Assembly: GCA_964519835.1 (NCBI GenBank)
Contig: CAZFLD010000010.1
Span: 19,122-83,121 of the forward strand
Length of the DNA: 64,000 bases
Reading direction: 5' to 3'
DNA from: CAZFLD01 sp964519835
GTDB lineage: Bacteria; Spirochaetota; Spirochaetia; DSM-27196; CAZFLD01
Position 1 is the first letter of the stretch; each line of letters begins with the position of its first letter. Of the stretch, positions 51,405 to 61,608 are shown in pieces. The translations under genes and the position numbers were made by a program. The notes beneath the pieces were generated by a model. That model did no database searches, was not told where the DNA came from, and saw only the letters and a program-made list of their open reading frames with translations.

Positions 51405-52064
51405 ATGAACAGCGCAAATGTCCGGAATCAGTCGGATCCTATCCGCCTCTTTAAATCCGATTTCCTTGAGTTTTTTACTCATATACATCCTGCTATTGTG
51501 GTGATTATCTGGCTCCCGGTGGCGGTGGGTTTTCTCATCTCCGCCGTGATCAACCGTCCGGTTGCGTCGATGTGGGTCCACATACCAATTGGTTTTGTTG
51601 TGGGATGGTTGTTGTGGTCTCTTACGGAGTATCTGATGCATCGCTTTGTGTTTCACTATCACCCGAAGTCCGAGCGTATGCAGAGGTTTTTCTATCTGTT
51701 TCACGGCGTGCACCATGACCAGCCCATGTGCAAGACTCGTCTGGTAATGCCTCCCGTTGTAAGTGTCCCGCTTGCGTTGATCTTCTACGGCTTTTTCTTC
51801 CTGGTGGTGGGATTGCTTATCGGCGCAGGGCACTGGATCGCTCCGCTTTTTAGCGGCTTTACGTTTGGGTATCTGGCGTACGACATGACACATTACTCGA
51901 CGCATCACTGGCCGGTGAAAACGGGGTACTTTGCGATGGTCCGCAAGCAGCACATGCGGCACCATGTCCAGACGCCGGACCGGCGGTTCGGCGTCTCCTC
52001 ACCGTTGTGGGATGTCGTTTTCAGGACGTTGCCGAAGTCAAAAAACTCGGACCAAGCTTCCTGA
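51405..52064 (+). CDS. fatty acid hydroxylase/sterol desaturase family protein
   Basis: 219 residues from the ATG at 51405. Four membrane helices and the di-iron histidine clusters of the family: [21 protein letters not shown] and QHMRHH. Such enzymes use O2 to hydroxylate or desaturate lipids; this one is closest in pattern to fatty acid 2-hydroxylases. Its use of oxygen would fit an organism that also carries a flavodiiron protein. Its last 44 nt overlap the end of galK on the other strand. Confidence 0.9.
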   Translation: MNSANVRNQSDPIRLFKSDFLEFFTHIHPAIVVIIWLPVAVGFLISAVINRPVASMWVHIPIGFVVGWLLWSLTEYLMHRFVFHYHPKSERMQRFFYLFHGVHHDQPMCKTRLVMPPVVSVPLALIFYGFFFLVVGLLIGAGHWIAPLFSGFTFGYLAYDMTHYSTHHWPVKTGYFAMVRKQHMRHHVQTPDRRFGVSSPLWDVVFRTLPKSKNSDQAS

Positions 52065-53328
52065 CTCGAATACGCGTAGCTGCGGATTTGCCGAGGATTG
52101 TCTCGACAAATGCAATATACCGGTCCGCCAGCTCCACGGGTATGTAGCTCTGAATAGTCCCTGCAAATCCGCCACCGTGGACCCGTGCGGCGCCCGGAGC
52201 GCCGTGTTGCTCCAGAAAGGTGCGCGTTAGTGCGACGGCGGTGGAAACAGGTTGGTGAGTAACGGCGCCGGCGGGAGCGCAGTTTTGCAGGTATTGCCAG
52301 GACGATCTACCGGATTCATCGACAAGACAAAGGTAGGTCGGAAAGTCGTCGTTTTGGAGCGCCGCCACCATGTCCGCCACACGCCGGTTCTCTTCCACGA
52401 AGTGGAGAGCCCTCAAGAAGGCGCGATCGCCGGACTCTTTCCTCACCTCCGGGGATGATGTAATCAGCTGTTCGCGTGTGACGGCTCGCATGGTCTTCTT
52501 GCCGAAGTGCCGTGCCACCGAGCGCATCTCTTGCGGGATGGCGGCGTACTCAGCGGTCAGGTCGGTGTGATCGCCGCCTGTGTCTACGACGAACAACGCG
52601 TAACCGAACTCCGAAAACGAGGTGTCCATCGCTACCACCACAGGCGATTGGGATTCCGCAAAGTCGATCGACACAATGCCGCCGTGGGCACAGGCAACCT
52701 GATCCATCAAACCACACGGCTTCCCAAAAAAACGGTTCTCCGCGGCCTGTCCGATCTTTGCCAGGGCCACCGGCTCTATGGTCTTGTTTGCGAGGCGGCT
52801 GAACAGGGCGCCCATAAGCACCTCTACCGCGGCAGAGGAACTCAAACCGGACCCGGGCGCAACGCGGCTTTCCAGGTAGATCTCGGCGCCGACCGGGGTG
52901 ATGCCGGCATGCGCCAGTCCGGCCGCAACACCTCGAATCAGCGCCTCCGTCCGTCCTTTCTCGGACTCCCGCGGACGCAGGTCGGACAAGTCGATTTCGA
53001 ACCGGTCTTCGAATCCCTCGGATACCAGACGGACCATAGACTCACCGCTGGGCCGGGCAACCGCGAGGCAGTCCAGAGTGACCGCGGCCGCAAGAACACA
53101 CCCGTTGTTGTGGTCGGTGTGGTTGCCCCCGAGTTCGGTCCGGCCGGGAGAGGAGAGCATCACAACCTCGTCGTCGTTGGTGCCGCCGAACACGTTTAAG
53201 AATCGGTCGAGGGCGGCGGTGTATCGTTTCTGCTGGTACAAAGCTTGTTGTGGGCCGTATGTCTCGGCCGGCTGGTCGGCGAAATCGTGGTGCGATAGAT
53301 GTTGTCTCAGGGCTCCGATGGTAGGCAT
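52021..53328 (-). CDS. galK: galactokinase
   Basis: 435 residues, a little longer than usual. The GHMP motifs are present: signature PGRTELGGNHTDHN (a variant of GRVNLIGEHTDY), GSGLSSSAAVEVL for ATP and GGGFAGTIQ at the C-terminus. It phosphorylates galactose at C1. The altered signature, with Glu-Leu-Gly-Gly-Asn in place of Asn-Leu-Ile-Gly-Glu, is a divergent form. TAGGAT ends 6 nt before the ATG. The gene is divergent from manA. Confidence 0.92.
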   Translation of the reverse strand: MPTIGALRQHLSHHDFADQPAETYGPQQALYQQKRYTAALDRFLNVFGGTNDDEVVMLSSPGRTELGGNHTDHNNGCVLAAAVTLDCLAVARPSGESMVRLVSEGFEDRFEIDLSDLRPRESEKGRTEALIRGVAAGLAHAGITPVGAEIYLESRVAPGSGLSSSAAVEVLMGALFSRLANKTIEPVALAKIGQAAENRFFGKPCGLMDQVACAHGGIVSIDFAESQSPVVVAMDTSFSEFGYALFVVDTGGDHTDLTAEYAAIPQEMRSVARHFGKKTMRAVTREQLITSSPEVRKESGDRAFLRALHFVEENRRVADMVAALQNDDFPTYLCLVDESGRSSWQYLQNCAPAGAVTHQPVSTAVALTRTFLEQHGAPGAARVHGGGFAGTIQSYIPVELADRYIAFVETILGKSAATRIRVRKLGPSFLTSATS

Positions 53329-53334
53329 GACGGG

Positions 53335-53407
53335 ATCCTATCATCACCGGCAGCCGGCGGAAAGAACCGGTCCATTGATTGACCGCGCACAGGGGTTTAG
53401 GTAGGAT
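53335..53407. promoter_or_regulatory. divergent promoters of galK and manA
   Basis: manA: TTGACC (53379-53384), 17 nt, TAGGAT (53402-53407), 6 nt, ATG. galK on the minus strand: TAGGAT (53340-53335), 6 nt, ATG, with only a weak -35. Both genes share the same -10 sequence and the same spacing, and both lack a Shine-Dalgarno sequence. Confidence 0.65.
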
Positions 53408-53413
53408 TCCGCC

Positions 53414-54784
53414 ATGCCGCTACACAAGCTGGAAAACTCTCACCAACCGTATGCGTGGGGATCCCGAGACGTCATTCCCCGGTTTCTGGGGCTCGCGTCG
53501 GGAGAAGCGCCGGTCGCGGAGGTCTGGATGGGTGCGCATCCAAAAGCTCCTTCGCGAATCGAGGGCGACGGAACCCTGCTCGAACACGTCGCGTATGATC
53601 CGTCGACGGTACTCGGTAAACGGTCGGTGGCCGCCTTTGGTCGCAGGCTGCCCTTTTTGGTGAAACTGCTCGCGGCCGATACGGCCCTGAGCATTCAGGC
53701 CCATCCGGACTTGCGGCAGGCGGCCGAAGGATACGTGCGGGAGGAGGATGCCGGCATAGACCGACTTGCCCCGGACCGCACGTACCGTGACAGAGGCCAC
53801 AAGCCCGAGCTTATGTACGCCCTTAGCGATTTTTGGGCATTATGTGGCTTTAGGCCGGTGGAGGCCGCGGCGTCAGACTTTTTCGCCGCCGGGCTTACGC
53901 ACTTGTGGGATGCCGCCGGGCTTGCGCACTTGTGGGACGCCGCCGAGACGACGGAGCGTGAAACCTCGGACCAAACGCTGCAAAGAACCTTTAACGCGAT
54001 CTACTCGCTTGATGAGGATGGTCGGCGCTCCGCCGCCGCCAAAGCGGTCGCGTACGCCGCCGAGCGATTGGCCGGACTGGGGAGCGATGACCCAAACACG
54101 GTCCCGGGACAACTCGCGCGCTATGCGTGGCTGGCTTATTTGCAGCAGTCGTATCCGGACGATATTGGTCTTCTCGCGCCGCTGTACCTCAATGTTGTGC
54201 ATTTGCGGCCGGGTGACGCCTTGTTCCAGCCTGCGCGCACGCTTCACGCCTATCTTCACGGCTTTGGGGTCGAGGTGATGGCTGCTTCCGACAACGTTGT
54301 ACGAGCGGGATTAACAATCAAGCATGTGGATGACCGAGAGTTGGCGCGTATCCTGCGCTTTGAATCGGTGAGTCCGAAGGTCTACGAGCAGGCGACTGTG
54401 GTCGCCGGGCAGGCCGCCGAATTCTCGGTGTGGATGTACAACCGACCTGCCGTCGGCACGCTCCTTATTGCTGAAGACGCAGGTGACATAGACCACGGTG
54501 ACAAAGGGACCGGCACCGGCACCATGGTAATCCCGGTCAACATTGAGTTGGGGGACTCCGCTGCGGTGGTGGTGTGTACGCGGGACGGGCTCGATGTGAA
54601 GGTGCCCGGCCGCACTGTGAGCGCACGGCGCGGCGACTCTTTTTTTGTTGACGCTGTGGAGGGTTTGGTCACCTTGAGCGGCGGGGGTTCCGGACTGGTC
54701 GTGCGAACCGGATTGCGGGACCTCGACGCCGACGGGCCCGACCCGTCGGATAATCCGGGATTGAAGTGGGACGATGTCCCGTGA
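53414..54784 (+). CDS. manA: mannose-6-phosphate isomerase, class I
   Basis: 456 residues. The start YAWGSRDVIPRFLG, the zinc-binding QAHPD and KPELMYAL segments and the later FQPARTLHAYLHGFGVEVM match type I phosphomannose isomerase, which interconverts mannose- and fructose-6-phosphate. Near residue 160 the phrase HLWDAAGLA/HLWDAAETT results from an in-frame tandem duplication of 27 bp. The yaiI-type gene overlaps its 3' end. Confidence 0.93.
   Translation: MPLHKLENSHQPYAWGSRDVIPRFLGLASGEAPVAEVWMGAHPKAPSRIEGDGTLLEHVAYDPSTVLGKRSVAAFGRRLPFLVKLLAADTALSIQAHPDLRQAAEGYVREEDAGIDRLAPDRTYRDRGHKPELMYALSDFWALCGFRPVEAAASDFFAAGLTHLWDAAGLAHLWDAAETTERETSDQTLQRTFNAIYSLDEDGRRSAAAKAVAYAAERLAGLGSDDPNTVPGQLARYAWLAYLQQSYPDDIGLLAPLYLNVVHLRPGDALFQPARTLHAYLHGFGVEVMAASDNVVRAGLTIKHVDDRELARILRFESVSPKVYEQATVVAGQAAEFSVWMYNRPAVGTLLIAEDAGDIDHGDKGTGTGTMVIPVNIELGDSAAVVVCTRDGLDVKVPGRTVSARRGDSFFVDAVEGLVTLSGGGSGLVVRTGLRDLDADGPDPSDNPGLKWDDVP
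53891..53944 (+). repeat. 27-bp in-frame tandem duplication in manA
   Basis: 53891-53917 and 53918-53944 are copies differing at two positions. They double a nine-residue unit in a variable loop of ManA. Confidence 0.9.
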
Positions 54785-55253
54785 ATCGGCTTTTGCCATT
54801 TGGGTCGACGCCGACTCCTGCGCGGTCGACGCGCGGGATCTGGTGGTCCGCCGTGCGACTCGAGAGGGATTCTCCGCGGCCGTGGTCGCGAATAGGCCTC
54901 TTCCTTTGCCGGATAATGCCCGTCACTTTATGATAGTGGTCTCTCAGGGCGATACCGCCGATGAGTACATTTTGCGCTCGCTCGAGCGAAACGACGTGAT
55001 TGTTACTCGTGACACGGTTCTGGCCGAGCGCATTGCGGAGAAGGGTAATACCGTTCTCAATGACCGTGGTGATCAGTTTGACGCAGATTCCGCCCGCGAG
55101 CGTCGGTCGATTCGGGACTTTAGCATGGCCCTCAAAAATGCGGGACTTCGCCCGTCGCCTCGACAATCCCGTGGTCCACGGGAGGCAAAACGGTTCGCGG
55201 ATGCCCTTGATCGAGCGATCGCGGCGGCACGGAGGTCCGGCGAGCATGAGTAG
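54774..55253 (+). CDS. YaiI/YqxD-family (DUF188) protein
   Basis: 159 residues. The PIN-like start IWVDADSCAVDARDLVVR, followed by GDTADEYILRSLERNDVIVT and the conserved LNDRGDQFD, are characteristic of DUF188. The fold suggests a nuclease, but no activity is established. The ATG lies inside the end of manA (11-nt overlap), so translation is coupled. Confidence 0.9.
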   Translation: MSRESAFAIWVDADSCAVDARDLVVRRATREGFSAAVVANRPLPLPDNARHFMIVVSQGDTADEYILRSLERNDVIVTRDTVLAERIAEKGNTVLNDRGDQFDADSARERRSIRDFSMALKNAGLRPSPRQSRGPREAKRFADALDRAIAAARRSGEHE

Positions 55254-55260
55254 CGGGAGC

Positions 55261-55289
55261 TTGATTAAACCGAAATTCATGACTAAATT
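55261..55289 (+). promoter_or_regulatory. promoter of the flavodiiron protein gene
   Basis: TTGATT (55261-55266), a 17-nt spacer and TAAATT (55284-55289) in an AT-rich stretch; the leader of about 50 nt includes a small GCGGA/TCCGC hairpin. Confidence 0.7.
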
Positions 55290-55349
55290 ACCAGGCAATA
55301 GAGAAAAAAATATCAATATGCGGATATCTACTCCGCGAGGGATGGAAAC

Positions 55350-56579
55350 ATGAAGGCCACCGAGGTAACCGAAGGGGTTTGGCGTCTTTCGGCAAACGTA
55401 GACAATCTGTTGTTCGAGGGGATTTGGCCGATTCCCCACGGCATCGCTATGAACTCGTACATCGTCAAGGGTGAAAAATGCGCAATCATCGATGGTGTTT
55501 GTGGCTGGGACGGTGTTCCTGAAACGCTGTTTGCTCAGCTCGACGAGATGGATATCAAGCTCGACGACATCAAAGCGGTTATTGTAAACCACCTGGAACC
55601 CGACCACACGGGCTGGTTGGCGTCATTCAAAAAGCTCAAGAACGACTTTACTATCTACACCAGCGCCAAGGGCGCCGAGTTGATAGAGGCATTCTACGCA
55701 ATCGACCACTCTCGGATTCACGAGGTGTCCTCCGGAGATCAACTCGATCTTGGAGGTGGGCGCGTCTTTGTGTTCGAAGAGATTCCAAACGTTCACTGGC
55801 CCGAGACGATCGCAACGTACGATACTAAGTCGAAGACGCTTTTCCCCTGTGACGCATTCGGCTCGTTTGGGAGCGTGACCGACGCCCCGTACGACGACCA
55901 GCTCACCGACGAACAGATCGCCTTCTTCGAGAGTGAGGCGGAACGCTACTACTCAAACATCGTCGGGGCATTCTCCGTGTTTGTACAACGGGCCGTGAAA
56001 AAGCTCGATCCTCTGGAAATCAAGATCATCGCGCCGGCTCATGGGGTTGTTTGGCGGCAGAATCCGAGCAAAATCCTCGGGGACTACATTCGCTATGCCG
56101 GCTATTCGAAGGGGCCGGCCAAACCGGAAGTCACCGTGATCTGGTCGAGCATGTACGGCATGACGGAAACCGCCGTAGCGCATGTGGTCGACGGGATTGA
56201 GTCGGAGGGGCTAAAAACACGAGTGTTCCGTGTGCCGGAGACGCACATGTCCTACGTCCTGGCTTCGGTGTGGGAGACGCAGGGAGTTGTCATCGGTGTC
56301 CCGACCTACGAGTACGCGATGTTCCCTCCAATGGTCTCTATCATTGATGAGATTGGTCGGAAAAAGGCGCAGAATCGCAACGCGTTTCGGTTTGGCTCCT
56401 ACGGTTGGTCCGGCGGGGCACAGAAAGAGCTGGAAGAGCTTGTCGCCAAGAACCGAATGAATTGGGACTTCCTCGACCCCGTAGAGTTTCGCGGCATGCC
56501 CAAGGACGAGGACCTTTATTTGGTGCGCTCGCGCGGGGCGGAGCTGGCACGGAAGGTCAAGGAAGCCTGCGGAGTTTAG
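55350..56579 (+). CDS. flavodiiron protein (FprA type)
   Basis: 409 residues in two domains. The lactamase-like domain holds the di-iron ligands HLEPDH, then H in NVHWPETIAT, D in CDAFGSFG and H in PAHGVVWR. The flavodoxin domain (VIWSSMYGMTETAVAHVVDG) binds FMN. Such A-type proteins reduce O2 to water or NO to N2O and protect anaerobes. It has its own promoter. Its 3' end overlaps the TraB-like gene by 4 nt. Confidence 0.95.
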   Translation: MKATEVTEGVWRLSANVDNLLFEGIWPIPHGIAMNSYIVKGEKCAIIDGVCGWDGVPETLFAQLDEMDIKLDDIKAVIVNHLEPDHTGWLASFKKLKNDFTIYTSAKGAELIEAFYAIDHSRIHEVSSGDQLDLGGGRVFVFEEIPNVHWPETIATYDTKSKTLFPCDAFGSFGSVTDAPYDDQLTDEQIAFFESEAERYYSNIVGAFSVFVQRAVKKLDPLEIKIIAPAHGVVWRQNPSKILGDYIRYAGYSKGPAKPEVTVIWSSMYGMTETAVAHVVDGIESEGLKTRVFRVPETHMSYVLASVWETQGVVIGVPTYEYAMFPPMVSIIDEIGRKKAQNRNAFRFGSYGWSGGAQKELEELVAKNRMNWDFLDPVEFRGMPKDEDLYLVRSRGAELARKVKEACGV

Positions 56580-57631
56580 AACTCGGCTTCCGGGGAAATC
56601 CGGCTCTCGGAGTAACCACGGCGGCGAAGAATCTCTCGGAGGTTCTCGTCGCCGACCAAGTGTCCTGCGCCGACTACCACCAGTGACGTGGTGGCAATCT
56701 CGGTGTGAGCGTCAATTTGATCCGCCCAGCGATAGTTTCTGTCCACGAAGAGCCTTTCATAGATCTCTTGTAACTCAGGGTGTTCATCCGAGCCTTTGCC
56801 CAGGATTTCCAGGAGGGCCTCCGTGTCCCCGGTCGTTACCGCTTTCACCAGCCGCGCCACGTCTCGAGCAGCTTGGCCGTCCACCGCCGCCTGGGCTGTT
56901 ATCACGAGCGAGCCGGCCTGCACGGACTCGGGGAGGTCCGCCAAGTAGCCGAGCTGCTCCGCCGCGGTTTCGAGCTCCATAATCGGAATGCTGCGTCCTC
57001 GCGCGCGCCGCAAGAACCAGAGGTCCATGCCGAACTGTGATTCGAACCCCGCCTCGGCGGCCGCCAGCGTGGCTAAGGTTGTGTCCAGAAAAAAAGGCCG
57101 CAGCGGAAGCACGTTCTCAACCGGAATCTGATATCGCTGCATGGCTTGGGCGATCGTCGCCCAGTCTTCTGCGTCCACCAGATCCTGTAGTGTTTTCCCT
57201 CCGTCGAGATACGCCAGCCGGCCTATCAACTGCGTGTACGCCGCCTGCTCGATTTGATCGACGGCTACTTCAACCACAAGCTGATCGGCGCTCTCGACGG
57301 CGTTATCGTAGGCGGGCGGCAGCGGGTACAAGTCCGGTGATCCGACGTGGATGGAGCCAAACAGGAGTACACGGGCGTCGCCGCGCTCGAGCTCCCACGC
57401 GAATACCGGCCGCAGCGCTTCGTCCGCACCGACCCGGTCTTGCGGCACGGGCGGCGCCTCCGCTACCGACGCCCCCGATCCCGTGGAGGCCCGCGCCTCT
57501 GTGTCTGCGGCGCCGAGGTCCGCCGTACCGGGAGCCTCGGCCTCCTGCCTCTGCAAAATCCCCGTGGCACACGCGCCGAGGATTACGAGAACGAAGACCG
57601 ACAGTATGATATTGGCTAATTGCTTTTTCAA
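56576..57631 (-). CDS. TraB/GumN-family lipoprotein
   Basis: 351 residues. A signal peptide ends in the lipobox LGAC; a disordered Ala/Glu-rich linker follows to about residue 65. The TraB/GumN fold is marked by [13 protein letters not shown] near the start and [14 protein letters not shown] near the end, whose conserved Gly-His pairs suggest a metal-dependent peptidase-like site. The TTG start overlaps the asnS stop (TTGA), so translation is coupled to asnS. Confidence 0.88.
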   Translation of the reverse strand: MKKQLANIILSVFVLVILGACATGILQRQEAEAPGTADLGAADTEARASTGSGASVAEAPPVPQDRVGADEALRPVFAWELERGDARVLLFGSIHVGSPDLYPLPPAYDNAVESADQLVVEVAVDQIEQAAYTQLIGRLAYLDGGKTLQDLVDAEDWATIAQAMQRYQIPVENVLPLRPFFLDTTLATLAAAEAGFESQFGMDLWFLRRARGRSIPIMELETAAEQLGYLADLPESVQAGSLVITAQAAVDGQAARDVARLVKAVTTGDTEALLEILGKGSDEHPELQEIYERLFVDRNYRWADQIDAHTEIATTSLVVVGAGHLVGDENLREILRRRGYSESRISPEAEF

Positions 57632-59061
57632 AACTCAGCGCTCCTCACTGCTCGGGGAAAGGGTATAACGTCTCTGATGTTTTGCATGCCCGTTAGATAC
57701 TGTACAAAGCGTTCAAAGCCTAGACCAAAGCCGGAGTGGGGCACGCTTCCGAACCGTCGAAGATCGAGGTACCACCAGTACGTCGCCGCATCCATTCCCC
57801 CTTCCTTGATGCGACCCTCGAGTACATCGAGCCGCTCCTCGCGTTGGCTGCCGCCGATGATCTCGCCCAAGCGCGGCACAAGCACGTCCATGGCTCCCAC
57901 GGTATTTTGATCATCGTTCAAACGCATGTAGAAGGCCTTAATCGATTTTGGATAGTCGGTAACCACCACGGGGCCCGTGAACACCTCCTCAGTGAGGTAC
58001 TTTTCGTGTTCCGATTGCAGATCTGAGCCCCACTCCACGGGAAACTCGAACTCTTTTCCGGATGCCGTGAGTCGATTGATTGCTTCCGTATAGCTGATCC
58101 GCGAAAAATCCGACTCGACAATGTGTTCGAGGCTTTTGAGGAGTCCCGGCTGAATTCGTTTGTCAAAAAAGGCCATATCCTCTTCGCAGGCGGTCATCAC
58201 CTCGCGGACTACGTATCGGAGAAACTCGATTGCCCATTCTATGTTGCATCCGAGGTCACAGAAGGCCATTTCAGGCTCTATCATCCAAAACTCGGCAAGG
58301 TGTCGCGCAGTGTTCGAGTGCTCGGCCCGAAATGTCGGACCAAACGTGTAAACACGGTCGAGCGCTTCGGCGTAAACCTCGGCGCCCAGTTGGCCGCTCA
58401 CGGTCAGGTATGACGGCCGGCCAAAGAAGTCGGTTTCAGTCCCTACGTTCTTTGACGGCACCTCACCGCCCGGCCGCACGGCTTCCCCCGATGGTGGGTC
58501 TCCGGCTACCGGTAGCGTCGTCACGCGAAACATCGCGCCTGCGCCCTCGGCGTCACTTGCCGTGATAATCGGCGTATGGACGTACAGGAATCCGCGCTCC
58601 TGGAAAAACCGATGGATCGCAAATGAGGCCGCGTTTCTGACCCGGCTCACGGCCCCGAACGTGTTTGTACGCGGCCTCAGGTGGGCAATCTCACGGAGAT
58701 ACTCAAAACTGTGACGCTTTTTCTGCAGAGGATAGCTGTCGGCTGGCGCCTGCCCGACCACCTTTAGCGTGCCGATCCGCAACTCTACAGCCTGGCCCGC
58801 TCCGGGGGAGGGACGGAGCTCCCCAACAACCTCCACCGAGGCGCCGGTTTGGGTTTGCTCGAATGCCACGAGGGTGTCGGTGCCCGCGCCGTCTTTGTCC
58901 ACAATCGCCTGCAGGTTCGAGAGGCATGAACCGTCGTTGATTTCCAAAAAACCGACTTGCTTTGCGTCTCGTTTAGTCCGCACCCATCCGCACACACGTA
59001 TGGTGCTGCCGTCGGCCGTTGCCTCGCGGGCATCTCGCACGCGCACTCTGTCGATTGCCAT
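57628..59061 (-). CDS. asnS: asparaginyl-tRNA synthetase
   Basis: 477 residues from the ATG at 59061, with an AAGGGGA binding site; the longer frame upstream is not used. The N-terminal OB-fold ([20 protein letters not shown]) binds the anticodon; class II motif 2 is in [20 protein letters not shown] and motif 3 in [15 protein letters not shown]. It charges tRNA-Asn with Asn. The insert around residues 170-190, rich in Pro and Gly, is unusual. Confidence 0.95.
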   Translation of the reverse strand: MAIDRVRVRDAREATADGSTIRVCGWVRTKRDAKQVGFLEINDGSCLSNLQAIVDKDGAGTDTLVAFEQTQTGASVEVVGELRPSPGAGQAVELRIGTLKVVGQAPADSYPLQKKRHSFEYLREIAHLRPRTNTFGAVSRVRNAASFAIHRFFQERGFLYVHTPIITASDAEGAGAMFRVTTLPVAGDPPSGEAVRPGGEVPSKNVGTETDFFGRPSYLTVSGQLGAEVYAEALDRVYTFGPTFRAEHSNTARHLAEFWMIEPEMAFCDLGCNIEWAIEFLRYVVREVMTACEEDMAFFDKRIQPGLLKSLEHIVESDFSRISYTEAINRLTASGKEFEFPVEWGSDLQSEHEKYLTEEVFTGPVVVTDYPKSIKAFYMRLNDDQNTVGAMDVLVPRLGEIIGGSQREERLDVLEGRIKEGGMDAATYWWYLDLRRFGSVPHSGFGLGFERFVQYLTGMQNIRDVIPFPRAVRSAEF

Positions 59062-59183
59062 GTGATTCCCCTTCGTGATTTCCCGTTCGGCTTTGATACG
59101 TTGTGCGTGTGTTCGCCGAGCTAAGGCGAACAGAGTTATCACAAAGGCCGGCACTGGTCAAATATCTGCTACACTATGAAGGT

Positions 59184-60419
59184 ATGTTGCACGTCGAAAG
59201 TGAGATTGGCCGTCTCGAGGCCGTGATGATTCACTCGCCCGGCCCGGAAATCGAGCGGATGACGCCGGCCACCGCCCGCGAACTCTTGTACAACGAGATA
59301 ATCCCCATCGAAGCGGTGAACCGCGAGTACACGGTGCTCGAACGTGTACTCGCCAAAACGACGGACGTCTACGAGATACGGGAATGTGCTCAAAAAGCTA
59401 TGGAGGATCACGTCATACGAGAGACCGTTCTTTCGAATCTTGTGACTCGTTCTGATGATCGAGTGGAGGGGCTTGAGGAACTGAGCGCCGAAGACCTTGT
59501 TGCGGTCATGGTTGAGGGGCGCCTCAAGCGGCCGCATAGCCTAGAGGATTATCTGTCTGAGCGAACGTATGACCTTGCGCCGCTCCCAAATCTCTACTTC
59601 ACGAGAGACTCGGCCGCGGTCGTCGGCGATGCGGCGGTTATCGGCGGGATGGCCCACGAGGTCCGGAAAAACGAGGCCTTGTTGGCGTGGGCGGCATTGC
59701 AGCAACTTAGCGGCAGGAGTCCCCTGCCGGTCGTGTACAACGGTGCCGTTGACAAGGACTCGCAGACCCGCATCGAAGGCGGAGATATTCTCGTGGCGGG
59801 CCGCCGGGTGCTGCTGGTGGGGGTTTCGGAGCGAACAAGCGCTCGTGGCGTCGACCGTCTTGTTGAAGGGATTGTGCGCCGATTTGGTCCACCGTGGGAG
59901 TTTGTGATTGTGCAACTCCCGATTTCTCGTGCCACGATTCACCTCGATATGGTCTTGACGCTGATCGATCGCTCGGCCGCCCTGGTCTACTCGCCCCTCG
60001 TCGACGGTGTCGCGTCGTGCCGTGCCGTTGCAATATCCGTCAACCACGGTAGGCACGGCCGGGTCGGCAAACGCTTTGAAGAGTTTGAGACCGTGGCCGC
60101 GGCCCTGAAGGAGCGAGTGGGAGTCGACGAGTTTGTGCCATGCGGCGGCGATCTCGCGGTCACCGCCGAGCGGGAGCAATGGCTTGCGGGTACCAACGTC
60201 TTTGCGCTCGCCCCGGGGCAGGTTGTGGCCGTGGACTGCAACGCGGCTACCCTCGAGGCCCTTCACACACACGGGTTTTTGATGTTGTCCGCCGCGGAGT
60301 TCCTGGCCGGACCGGTGCCCGAGTCCCGGTGTGTTGTAACAGTCCCGGGAACGGAGTTGGCAAGGGGTGGCGGCGGCGTTCGTTGTATGACCATGCCGCT
60401 TCGCCGATCGGATATCTGA
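59184..60419 (+). CDS. arcA: arginine deiminase
   Basis: 411 residues from the ATG at 59184. The catalytic residues are all visible: LPNLYFTRDS, EGGDILV, HLDMVLTLID and the nucleophile Cys in GGVRCMTMPL. It converts arginine to citrulline and ammonia; with ornithine carbamoyltransferase (argF here at 13183) and carbamate kinase it yields ATP. No arcC or arginine/ornithine antiporter gene lies nearby. TACACT ends 8 nt before the ATG, with only a weak AAGG between. Confidence 0.96.
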   Translation: MLHVESEIGRLEAVMIHSPGPEIERMTPATARELLYNEIIPIEAVNREYTVLERVLAKTTDVYEIRECAQKAMEDHVIRETVLSNLVTRSDDRVEGLEELSAEDLVAVMVEGRLKRPHSLEDYLSERTYDLAPLPNLYFTRDSAAVVGDAAVIGGMAHEVRKNEALLAWAALQQLSGRSPLPVVYNGAVDKDSQTRIEGGDILVAGRRVLLVGVSERTSARGVDRLVEGIVRRFGPPWEFVIVQLPISRATIHLDMVLTLIDRSAALVYSPLVDGVASCRAVAISVNHGRHGRVGKRFEEFETVAAALKERVGVDEFVPCGGDLAVTAEREQWLAGTNVFALAPGQVVAVDCNAATLEALHTHGFLMLSAAEFLAGPVPESRCVVTVPGTELARGGGGVRCMTMPLRRSDI

Positions 60420-60552
60420 CCCGTGTGATAAAACAATTGGGTGAATTGGGGACGCGCCAAAGGCACATGTGTTAACGGAACAGCGCTACCGGAACACCAC
60501 CAGCGGATCATCTTGTCCGGTGCCTTTTGGGCCGATATACTGGCACCTCCCG

Positions 60553-61608
60553 ATGGAAAACACGAGCGATCTTCGAATCCGTAATCTTCAACCACTGATT
60601 GCGCCACGGGTTCTCAAAAGCGAGTTGCCCATGGGGCAAACGGCTTGCGACACGGTGGTCGCAGGTCGCCACGCAGTGGAGAACATCATTCGCGGGGAGG
60701 ACAGGCGTCTGCTTGTTATCGTCGGGCCGTGCTCGATCCATGACACTACGGCAGGTATTGAGTACGCCGCCAATCTCGCCGAGCTCCGCCGCAGGCTTTT
60801 GTCGTATATCGAGATAGTTATGCGGGTCTACTTCGAGAAACCGCGAACCCGGCTCGGCTGGCGTGGTCTTATCCTCGATCCGCATCTGGACGGAAGCTAC
60901 GACATTCAGGCCGGGCTGCGTATGGCGCGGCGCTTTCTGTTGGACGTGGCCGAAATGGGATTGCCGGCGGGCTCGGAAATGCTTGATCCGATTGTTCCGC
61001 AGTATCTCGATGACCTCGTCACCTGGGCGTCAATCGGAGCACGGACAACGGAGAGTCAGACCCACAGGGAAATGGCCAGCGGCCTTTCAATGCCCGTCGG
61101 CTTCAAAAACGGGACGGACGGTAGCATCGACGTCGCGGTGAATGCGCTGGCGTCTTCCGGAAGCCCCCACAGTTTTATCGGCATTGATCAAGAGGGTAGG
61201 ACGTCGGTGCTTCACACTACAGGTAATCCCATGGGGCACCTCATCCTTCGTGGTGGGCGCAGCGGCCCTAATTACGGTCCGGAACACGTTCGCGACGCCC
61301 GGGCGGCCCTTGAAGCCGCCGGCCGGAGACCGGCGGTGATGGTGGACTGCAGCCACGGCAACTCCGCGAAGGATCCGACACGCCAACCGGAGATCATAAA
61401 GACGGTGCTCGCCTCCGGGGAGCCCGTGATCGGCTTTATGGTGGAGAGCAACCTCGAGGGCGGGCGGCAAGACCCGCCCCACGACTCCGGTGAATCGCCT
61501 ATATACGGCCTGTCTATTACCGACGCGTGTCTTGGCTGGTCGCAAACGGAGGCGCTTCTGACCGAGGTTGCCGAGATCAGGTCGTCACGCGTTGTAGCTT
61601 CCCGCTGA
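60553..61608 (+). CDS. aroG: 3-deoxy-7-phosphoheptulonate synthase, class I
   Basis: 351 residues from the ATG at 60553. VIVGPCSIHD, MRVYFEKPRTRLGWRG, GSEMLDPIVPQY and VDCSHGNSAKDP are the class I (AroF/G/H) motifs, including the metal-binding Cys and His. It condenses PEP and erythrose-4-phosphate, opening the shikimate pathway. Which feedback type it is cannot be told. A TATACT element (about 11 nt before the ATG) with TTGTCC upstream is the likely promoter. Its last 24 nt overlap gnd on the other strand. Confidence 0.94.
   Translation: MENTSDLRIRNLQPLIAPRVLKSELPMGQTACDTVVAGRHAVENIIRGEDRRLLVIVGPCSIHDTTAGIEYAANLAELRRRLLSYIEIVMRVYFEKPRTRLGWRGLILDPHLDGSYDIQAGLRMARRFLLDVAEMGLPAGSEMLDPIVPQYLDDLVTWASIGARTTESQTHREMASGLSMPVGFKNGTDGSIDVAVNALASSGSPHSFIGIDQEGRTSVLHTTGNPMGHLILRGGRSGPNYGPEHVRDARAALEAAGRRPAVMVDCSHGNSAKDPTRQPEIIKTVLASGEPVIGFMVESNLEGGRQDPPHDSGESPIYGLSITDACLGWSQTEALLTEVAEIRSSRVVASR

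Noticed and set aside
51342..51965. Long upstream extension of the pfp reading frame
   Set aside because: It runs antisense to the fatty acid hydroxylase gene; the family's N-terminus and a promoter both point to the ATG at 51341.
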